Assembly (NCBI GenBank): GCA_002724615.1
Contig: PBPF01000161.1
Span: 1-5,052 of the forward strand
Source: Verrucomicrobiales bacterium
GTDB taxonomy: Bacteria > Verrucomicrobiota > Verrucomicrobiia > Limisphaerales > UBA1100
Direction of reading: 5' to 3'
Length of the DNA stretch: 5,052 nucleotides
Numbering within the stretch: the first letter of the stretch is position 1; every line of letters begins with the position of its first letter. The notes under the pieces were generated by a model. That model was not told the DNA's origin, searched no databases, and saw only the letters and a program-made list of their open reading frames with translations. Positions 1-5,052 of this stretch are shown one piece after another. The translations under genes and the position numbers were made by a program.

Positions 1-1644
1 ATCGAGACAAAGGATATGGCTTTGCTTCACGCCACCATGCGGCACAAGCAGTTTGCCTTTCACATACAACGGCGAGGTGAAGGATAAAAAGCCGCCCGGA
101 AAATACTTGCGCCACAACACACGGCCGGTGTCCTGCTCGGCGGCGATGACCTGACCCTCGGCAGTGTGTGTGTAAAGCCGTCCGCCACCGCAAACAGGCA
201 GGTGCTTCACCGTGCCCTCCAGTCGCCGCGCCCAGCGCATCCGCAACGGCGGCTTCAGCCCCTGATCATTCGAGTTGCTGCCGGCGAAGTCGCCATAGTT
301 CGTGTACCAGTCAAACTTCCCTGCCGCCAACGGGCCTTTCAATGGACTGCGAATTTTCGTGATACCCAAGTCGCGCTTTGGCAACGGCGCTTTGCCGCCC
401 GCGCCGTATATATAAAGGTGCCCATCCTCGCTCCCTGCGATGATTCGTTCATCGGCAACCGCCAATGGCGCGGAAATCACCGCGCCAAATGCCGTTGGCA
501 ACGTCCGCGCCTTGCCACCTTGCAATGGCACGATGTGCACCTTGCCATCGAGCCCGCCGTACACCACATGCTTGCGCGTCAACACCGGCGGGCAAATCGA
601 CGCCGCCGCATTCAGCACCTCCGTCTTCTCATCTACATGCCGACAAAGCCCCATGCCCTCCTCCGGCCGCACGCGGTAGACGACTCCATCGCGCGTGGCA
701 ACAGGGGCGAAACTGAGCATGCCAGGCGTGCGAATATCCGTTTGCGTGCCCTTGACGAAATCAACTTTCAGTTCATCGCCATTGAGCCTCATGGATTCCA
801 CGCGCCCGGCGTTGTCGCGCCGATGCCATTGCACGTACACATTGCCTTCGGTATCGGCGCTTTGGCCGAGCGTGGCTGGAAACTCTGAGCCTGCGAATTG
901 CGGAATCACCGCCACCTTGCGCAAATTCGGCTTCGCGCCGGCATCTTCAAGGAACACCGTCCGCCCGCCGGCGGGCATGACGACGGTTTTGCCAATCAGC
1001 GCGATGTCGCGCGAGCACACGAAGTGATCCTTCCACGTCACACGGTCGCCGCGAAACTTCACCCAGTCCGCCCCAAGCCATCGGTTGCCCTTGAAACCAA
1101 CCACCTCACGCACGAAATCCCATTCCCACTGCACCTCGCCCTTTGCCGACAGCGCAAACACTCGCGCTCCCAGCGTGGCCACGTACACGCGCCCATTGCC
1201 TGCCGCTGGCGCGGAGAAAATCGGCTCGCCGAGATCCAGCCGGTTGATAACCTTGCCCGTGCTCCGCTCGAGCACGTAATAAAACCCGGCCGTCGTGCCG
1301 ACATGCAAAAACTGGCCGACGACCGTCGGTGCGGCGACGTTGTTGCAATTCCCAGCGCCACCCGCAGTGCGAAATCTCCACTGCACCCGTGCCGAGGCAA
1401 TGTCCACCGCGTGCACCACGCCCGAACCATCCACCACATACACCACCCCATCCTTCACCACCGGCGCCGCCTGAATCGCATCGGTCAACGGCACCGCCGC
1501 CTCAAGGCCGAGGTTGACCTTCAGGGTCACGTCGGGCACATCGCCGGAGCGAAGGGCATTGCCTTGCAGCTGCGGCCAGTCGGCTAGTGCCAGATTGGAC
1601 AGTAAAAGAAAAACAGGAAGCAGGATGCCGAAGCGCGTGGTCAT
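1..1644 (-). CDS. Exported PQQ-like beta-propeller repeat protein (C-terminus cut by window edge)
   Basis: Reading the minus strand from ATG at 1644 gives 548 codons without a stop down to base 1. The start is well bounded: an in-frame TAG (1654-1656) lies three codons upstream. Residues 1-21 form a Sec signal peptide (MTTR, then a hydrophobic core ending ALA), with likely cleavage before D22-W-P-Q-L-Q-G, an N-terminal motif typical of secreted quinoprotein-like propellers in Verrucomicrobiota and Planctomycetota. Blade-like strands recur: HAVDIASARVQW (78-89), YVLERSTGKVINRL (123-136), VFALSAKGEVQWEW (162-175), VHIVPLQGG (369-377) and VIAAEQDTGRVLWRKYF (499-515). Residues about 180-305 fit the repeat less well and may be divergent blades or an insertion. 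No CxxCH haem site is visible. Such proteins may scaffold or act as dehydrogenases; bound PQQ cannot be inferred. No strong Shine-Dalgarno precedes the ATG. It is divergent from the cytochrome-like gene. Family confident, function unknown. Confidence 0.9.
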   Translation of the reverse strand, partial: MTTRFGILLPVFLLLSNLALADWPQLQGNALRSGDVPDVTLKVNLGLEAAVPLTDAIQAAPVVKDGVVYVVDGSGVVHAVDIASARVQWRFRTAGGAGNCNNVAAPTVVGQFLHVGTTAGFYYVLERSTGKVINRLDLGEPIFSAPAAGNGRVYVATLGARVFALSAKGEVQWEWDFVREVVGFKGNRWLGADWVKFRGDRVTWKDHFVCSRDIALIGKTVVMPAGGRTVFLEDAGAKPNLRKVAVIPQFAGSEFPATLGQSADTEGNVYVQWHRRDNAGRVESMRLNGDELKVDFVKGTQTDIRTPGMLSFAPVATRDGVVYRVRPEEGMGLCRHVDEKTEVLNAAASICPPVLTRKHVVYGGLDGKVHIVPLQGGKARTLPTAFGAVISAPLAVADERIIAGSEDGHLYIYGAGGKAPLPKRDLGITKIRSPLKGPLAAGKFDWYTNYGDFAGSNSNDQGLKPPLRMRWARRLEGTVKHLPVCGGGRLYTHTAEGQVIAAEQDTGRVLWRKYFPGGFLSFTSPLYVKGKLLVPHGGVKQSHILCLD

Positions 1645-1729
1645 GCGAAGATGCTATCGCGCCGGGAGGCATTTGTCCGCACAAAACAACCTTGCCGCCG
1701 TTCCCATTCGGCGGAAGACTGTCTCTTTA
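1645..1729. promoter_or_regulatory. Divergent intergenic region between propeller and cytochrome-like genes
   Basis: These 85 bp separate two start codons facing away from each other, so the promoters for both genes should lie here or extend into the coding starts. I could not identify a convincing sigma-70 -35/-10 pair on either strand. TTG-containing hexamers occur (for example at 1692 on the plus strand) but have no good -10 at proper spacing. The only clear structure is a perfect inverted repeat at 1695-1714. The regulatory role follows from the layout, not from a recognised site. Confidence 0.55.
1695..1714. repeat. Short perfect inverted repeat (6-bp arms, 8-nt loop) beside the ribosome binding site
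   Basis: CCGCCG (1695-1700) is followed by an 8-nt spacer and its exact reverse complement CGGCGG (1709-1714). The right arm runs into the candidate Shine-Dalgarno GGAAGA (1713-1718) of the plus-strand gene. In RNA it could form a GC-only hairpin overlapping the edge of that site. As DNA it could be a small operator half-site pair. At this GC content a 6-bp match can arise by chance, so function is uncertain. Confidence 0.35.
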
Positions 1730-1732
1730 GTG
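1713..1732 (+). promoter_or_regulatory. Shine-Dalgarno and GTG start of the LamG/DUF1592 gene
   Basis: GGAAGA (1713-1718) lies 11 nt before a GTG at 1730. Starting there gives V/M-K-Y-L-P-A-M followed by a hydrophobic run and an RGA|E cleavage-like site, a complete signal peptide with a basic residue near the N-terminus. The nearest ATG (1748) removes the lysine and leaves a leader without positive charge. Starts further upstream run through the intergenic region and into the 5' end of the opposite gene. Confidence 0.6.
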
Positions 1733-4303
1733 AAGTATCTTCCCGCCATGCTTCTGCTGGCCGCGTTGACGGCGCGCGGGGCGGAGCGTGTGGCGGACGG
1801 ACTGGTGGCGTTGTATGACTTCGGCGCGCCCCAAGGTGCGGTGGTGAAAGACCGCTCGGGCCTCAAGCCAGCCTTGGACCTGCGCATCGCGCGCCCGGCC
1901 AATGTTCAACGCACTGCGGGCTCGCTTGAGATTCGTCAAGGCACGGTCATCGCCTCCACGCAACCGCCCACGCGCATGTTCAATGCGCTGCGGCAGTCAA
2001 ACGCACTCACGGTGGAGGTGTGGTTCCGACCTGCCAATTTGAAGCAAAAAGGCCCGGCGCGGCTGGTGACTCTTTCCAAGAATACGTCCCTGAGAAATTT
2101 CACCATTGGCCAGGAAGGCGCCGCGCTTCAGGCGCGCCTGCGCACATCGCGCTCGTCCCTAAATGGAATGCCTGCGGTGGAGACGGGCCGACAATTGGCG
2201 CCGAAGATCACCCACGCGGTTTACACGCGCGACCAAGCCGGCCGCGCGACGGTGTTTGTGGACGGCAAGCGTGCCGGTGGGCGAACGATTGCCGGGACAC
2301 TGGCCAACTGGGACCGCTCGCACCGGCTCGCGCTCGGCAACGAGCTTTCCGGCGATCGGCCGTGGCTGGGCACGCTCTACATGGCGGTGATCTACAACCG
2401 TGCGCTGACAGCAGCAGAGGTGGCGCGCAACTTCCAGGCTGGCGCCCACGCACGGATGGATCCGACCAAGCTGGCGGCCGCCGAGAATGAAAAACTTTTT
2501 GAAACCAAGATTGCGCCGCTGCTGGCCCGGCACTGTGTGGAATGCCACGACCCCGCCACGCGCAAGGGCAAACTGGATCTGACCCAACGAGCCACGGCAT
2601 TCGCCGATGGAGACACAATCGTGGCCGGCAAAGCGAATGCCAGCGCACTTTGGGAGATGGTGGCCGATGATGAGATGCCAAAGAAGCGACCGGCAATGTC
2701 TGTGGAGGAAAAGGCGGCGCTAAAACGGTGGATTGATGGCGGCGCGAAGTGGACGCTCGCGCGCATCGATCCGGCGGTGTACGCGCATGGCGAACAGGCC
2801 GGCGTGAACTGGGTGCGGCGACTGACGGTGACTGAGTACATCGCCACCGTGCGCGCTGCCACGGGTGTGGACATCACGGCGGACGCGCGTGCTTTGCTGC
2901 CAGCGGACCTACGGGCGGATGGATTTTCCAACACGGCGTACAACCTGAATGTTGACCTCAAACACATCAACGCCTATGCGCAATTGGCCGGACGCATCGT
3001 GAAGCGGATGAAAGTGCGACCGTTTGCGCAGCGCTTTGGTGGCAACGGAAGTTTTACTGACAAGAAAATGCGCGCCTTCATCGGGCGACTGGGACGCTGG
3101 ATGCTGCGCGGGCCGCTGGAGGAACGCGAGGTGGATCTCTACCGTGGGATCACCACCACCGTGGTAGCCAATGGCGGCAACTACGATGAGGCCGTGGCGC
3201 TCGTGCTCGAGGCCATGCTGCAGTCGCCCCGGTTCATTTACCGGATGGAACATCAACAGGCCGGGCGCGTGAGTGATGCGGAACTTGCGGTGCGCATGAG
3301 TTATCTGTTGTGGGGCGCGCCACCGGATGCAGTATTGAATGAGGCCGCCGACCGCAGGCAGTTGTCCAGCGCCGACCAGATTCGTGTGCAGATCAACCGC
3401 ATGCTCAAGGATTCGCGCACGCAGGAACGCTCGATTCAGTTTCTCAGCGAATGGCTGAATCTCAATCACCTCGCCAACCTACGTCCGGACAAAAAGCATT
3501 TTCCCAATTGGCAACCCGCGTTGGCCGTAGACATGCGCACGGAGACAGTGGCTTTCTTTAACGAGATTGTCTGGAAACAAAACCGGCCGTTGTCCGATTT
3601 GTTGAACGCGCAATTCACGCACCTCACGCCGCGACTGGCAAAACACTATGGCCTGCCGGTGCTGGAGGACGACGAAGGCACGCTGCGCTATGATCTAACG
3701 AAAATTCCCGCGCGTGGCGGGTTGCTCACGCAGGGCAGCGTGCTCACGCGTGGTGGCGATGATGCCTCGATGGTCACACGCGGGCTGTTCGTGATGCATG
3801 ATCTGCTGCGTGGTGTGGTGAAAGATCCGCCACCCTGTGTGGACACCACACCAGTGCCCAGTCAGCCGGGCCTGAGCCAGCGCGCCATCGCCGAGAAGCG
3901 CATTGCCAACGTCAACTGCGGCGGATGTCACAGCAAGTTTGAACCGCTCGCCTTCGGGCTGGAACGCTTTGACGGCTTGGGGTCGTATTTTGTAAAGGAC
4001 AACCACGGCAACCGCCTGCGCGAGGATGGGCAAATCTTGTTTCCGGGCGCAGCCAAGCCGATTGCTTACCGTACATCCGCCGAGTTAATGAACCACCTTG
4101 CAGCCAGCGATCGCGTGCGTCAGAGCATAACGTGGAAGCTCACGCAATTCGCGCTGGGTCGACCGCTGGGCGCGCGCGATGCCCGGCACGTGCAGACCAT
4201 CCACCGAGCTGGCTGGCAAAAAGGCGGCACCTATGCCAATCTCGTTATGGCCATTGTGATGAGCGAATTGTTTCAGACCCAGCCGTCGGAGAATCACGAA
4301 TGA
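1730..4303 (+). CDS. Exported LamG-PSCyt1-DUF1587/1595/1592/1588/1585 diheme cytochrome-like protein
   Basis: The product has 857 residues from GTG at 1730; the frame stays open back to 1514, but that stretch overlaps the opposite gene and gives no leader. Order of parts: signal peptide 1-18; LamG/concanavalin-like jellyroll about 25-238; PSCyt1 cytochrome domain about 253-340 with CVECH (C269, C272, H273) and a DEMPKK segment whose M316 may be the distal haem ligand; DUF1587/PSD3 about 360-427; DUF1595/PSD5 about 441-508 (LQSPRFIYRME); DUF1592/PSD4 about 512-645; DUF1588/PSCyt3 about 652-760 with CGGCH (C730, C733, H734); DUF1585/PSD2 about 782-850. Two CxxCH motifs predict two covalent c-type haems in the periplasm, so electron transfer is likely, but substrate and partners are unknown. 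The LamG domain could bind polysaccharide or protein. Only about 15 residues separate DUF1587 from DUF1595, a compact arrangement. The gene is coupled to the downstream DUF1552 gene. Domain boundaries were judged by eye. Confidence 0.93.
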   Translation: MKYLPAMLLLAALTARGAERVADGLVALYDFGAPQGAVVKDRSGLKPALDLRIARPANVQRTAGSLEIRQGTVIASTQPPTRMFNALRQSNALTVEVWFRPANLKQKGPARLVTLSKNTSLRNFTIGQEGAALQARLRTSRSSLNGMPAVETGRQLAPKITHAVYTRDQAGRATVFVDGKRAGGRTIAGTLANWDRSHRLALGNELSGDRPWLGTLYMAVIYNRALTAAEVARNFQAGAHARMDPTKLAAAENEKLFETKIAPLLARHCVECHDPATRKGKLDLTQRATAFADGDTIVAGKANASALWEMVADDEMPKKRPAMSVEEKAALKRWIDGGAKWTLARIDPAVYAHGEQAGVNWVRRLTVTEYIATVRAATGVDITADARALLPADLRADGFSNTAYNLNVDLKHINAYAQLAGRIVKRMKVRPFAQRFGGNGSFTDKKMRAFIGRLGRWMLRGPLEEREVDLYRGITTTVVANGGNYDEAVALVLEAMLQSPRFIYRMEHQQAGRVSDAELAVRMSYLLWGAPPDAVLNEAADRRQLSSADQIRVQINRMLKDSRTQERSIQFLSEWLNLNHLANLRPDKKHFPNWQPALAVDMRTETVAFFNEIVWKQNRPLSDLLNAQFTHLTPRLAKHYGLPVLEDDEGTLRYDLTKIPARGGLLTQGSVLTRGGDDASMVTRGLFVMHDLLRGVVKDPPPCVDTTPVPSQPGLSQRAIAEKRIANVNCGGCHSKFEPLAFGLERFDGLGSYFVKDNHGNRLREDGQILFPGAAKPIAYRTSAELMNHLAASDRVRQSITWKLTQFALGRPLGARDARHVQTIHRAGWQKGGTYANLVMAIVMSELFQTQPSENHE
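4288..4303 (+). promoter_or_regulatory. Shine-Dalgarno and ATGA stop/start overlap coupling the DUF1592 and DUF1552 genes
   Basis: GGAG (4288-4291) sits 8 nt before ATG at 4300, inside the last codons of the upstream gene. ATGA (4300-4303) contains both the start of the DUF1552 gene and the TGA stop of the DUF1592-type gene. This layout is a standard sign of translational coupling and supports one transcript with co-ordinated production of the two proteins. Confidence 0.8.
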
Positions 4304-5052
4304 AGACGCACTTGAATCGACGCACCTTGCTCAAGGGACTGGGAACAGTCAGCGTCGGCTTGCCGTTGCTGGAGGAGATGATCACCGCCAACGCGCTCGG
4401 CGCCGCGCTGGCCAAAGTGCCTGTCCGTGCGTTCAACGTATTTTTCGGGCTCGGCATCCCCGCACCACTGCAGACCGAAGGCTTTGACGATGTGCTCGAA
4501 CCGCTCAAGCCGCTAAGTAAAAAGCTGCTGATCATGCGCAATGTCGACCATGTGCGCTGTGATGTGCGTGGCATCAACGCCCACTTTGACGGCGCCACGG
4601 CATCCTTCACTGCTCAACCAGCGGGCGGCGAGGCCAAGGCCGGCGGGCCGTCCATCGATCAAATGGTCCGCCACGCGCATCATCCACAGGGCCTGCCCGC
4701 TGGCATGGTGCCGACGCTGGTGGCCGGCACATTTTTTCGCCGCAGCCGCGTGGGACGGTATCATCACAGTTACACGCTCGACGGTACGGTAGCCGCGCGC
4801 ATGCAGGAGAAGCCGCGCGATCTCTTTGACCGTGTGTTCGGCACGCTGGCCAATGCCAATGACGCCGATGCCCGCGCGCAACGCCTCAAGCGCAGCGTGC
4901 TCGATTCGGTCGTCGACCAATATCGCTTTTACACCGGCCCCAATTCACCGCTCGGCGCGGCGTCCAAGGGGCGTGTGAAGGATCATCTCGATCGCATTCG
5001 CGAATTCGAACAACGCGCCTTTGCCCTGCCGCACAAGAACGGCAAAGGCCCC
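4300..5052 (+). CDS. DUF1552 family protein with Tat-like leader (C-terminus cut by window edge)
   Basis: The first 251 codons are present and the frame is open to the last base. The N-terminus MKTHLNRRTLLKGLG resembles a twin-arginine leader (consensus S/T-R-R-x-F-L-K), followed by a short hydrophobic stretch and AxA-type cleavage options near residues 30-38. The body matches the DUF1552 (HXXSHH, PF07586) pattern: a strand ending VFFGLGIPAP (about 48-57), a KLLIMRNVDH segment, INAHFDGATASF with H95, GGPSIDQM, then RDLFDRVFG and a helical region with RLKRSVLDSV and HLDRIREFEQRA. Histidines cluster at H125/H127/H128 and H155/H156. The HXXSHH signature that names the family lies in its C-terminal half and is not reached. 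Members usually exceed 400 residues, so perhaps 40% is missing. The family often sits beside DUF1592 genes in Planctomycetota and Verrucomicrobiota; its activity is unknown. A folded, cofactor-bearing periplasmic partner of the cytochrome-like protein is an inference from the Tat-like leader. Confidence 0.88.
   Translation, partial: MKTHLNRRTLLKGLGTVSVGLPLLEEMITANALGAALAKVPVRAFNVFFGLGIPAPLQTEGFDDVLEPLKPLSKKLLIMRNVDHVRCDVRGINAHFDGATASFTAQPAGGEAKAGGPSIDQMVRHAHHPQGLPAGMVPTLVAGTFFRRSRVGRYHHSYTLDGTVAARMQEKPRDLFDRVFGTLANANDADARAQRLKRSVLDSVVDQYRFYTGPNSPLGAASKGRVKDHLDRIREFEQRAFALPHKNGKGP

Noticed and set aside
963..976. 14-bp perfect palindrome GCCCGCCGGCGGGC
   Set aside because: It lies inside the propeller coding sequence across Met-Pro-Ala-Gly-Gly codons and is explained by GC-rich codon choice; no second copy was seen.
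1059..1451. Minus-strand frames inside the propeller gene (1059-1451 and 1106-1381)
   Set aside because: They are in other frames on the same strand and give Arg/Trp/Cys-rich sequence with no domain features; the true frame begins at 1644.
166..1587. Long plus-strand open frames (166-888 and 898-1587)
   Set aside because: They lie antisense to the propeller gene, which has a signal peptide, family motifs and an unbroken 548-codon frame. Their translations are rich in Arg, His and Pro without domain character, as expected of a shadow frame in GC-rich DNA.
1514..1729. N-terminal extension of the LamG/DUF1592 gene to the ATG at 1514
   Set aside because: The extra 72 residues overlap the 5' end of the divergent gene, look like noise, and would bury a good signal peptide. 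The GTG at 1730 with GGAAGA upstream is preferred.
3151..3167. ACCACCGTGGT-type palindrome near 3155
   Set aside because: It is inside conserved coding sequence between DUF1595 motifs and is explained by Thr-Thr-Val-Val codons.
2159..3469. Minus-strand frames of 142-192 residues opposite the cytochrome-like gene
   Set aside because: The plus-strand frame carries continuous recognisable domains through the whole stretch; the antisense frames show no motifs and reflect codon bias.
4245..4920. Minus-strand frames opposite the DUF1552 gene (4245-4610 and 4513-4920)
   Set aside because: They are antisense to a frame with a Tat-like leader and DUF1552 motifs that is open to the window edge.

Overview
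The window looks like chromosomal DNA from a Verrucomicrobiota or Planctomycetota bacterium, with Verrucomicrobiota slightly favoured. This rests on protein families, not on a marker gene. The window is GC-rich (about 60% by eye). It carries a diheme DUF1592-type protein of the planctomycete cytochrome/PSD families, directly followed by a DUF1552 gene, and a secreted quinoprotein-like propeller that begins with the WPQLQG-type motif common in these phyla.

Layout: (1) From 1644 leftward to base 1, minus strand, is one open frame of 548 codons. It encodes an exported PQQ-like beta-propeller protein whose C-terminus lies beyond the left edge. (2) Bases 1645-1729 are an 85-bp divergent intergenic region. 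It should hold the promoters of both flanking genes and contains a small perfect inverted repeat next to a ribosome binding site. (3) Bases 1730-4303, plus strand, encode an 857-residue exported protein: signal peptide, LamG-like jellyroll, PSCyt1 cytochrome domain (CVECH), then DUF1587, DUF1595, DUF1592, DUF1588 (CGGCH) and DUF1585. (4) From 4300 to the right edge, plus strand, are the first 251 codons of a DUF1552 protein with a twin-arginine-like leader. It overlaps the preceding stop codon by four bases (ATGA).

All three products appear to be exported, the cytochrome-like and propeller proteins probably by Sec and the DUF1552 protein probably by Tat. The two plus-strand genes are very likely one translationally coupled operon. 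The propeller gene may share regulation through the common intergenic region, but a functional link is only inferred. The biochemical role of DUF1592/DUF1552 pairs is, to my knowledge, not established. That pair is the most interesting thing here, although the pairing recurs in these phyla and is not unique to this window. I saw no RNA genes, mobile elements, CRISPR arrays or clear terminators.
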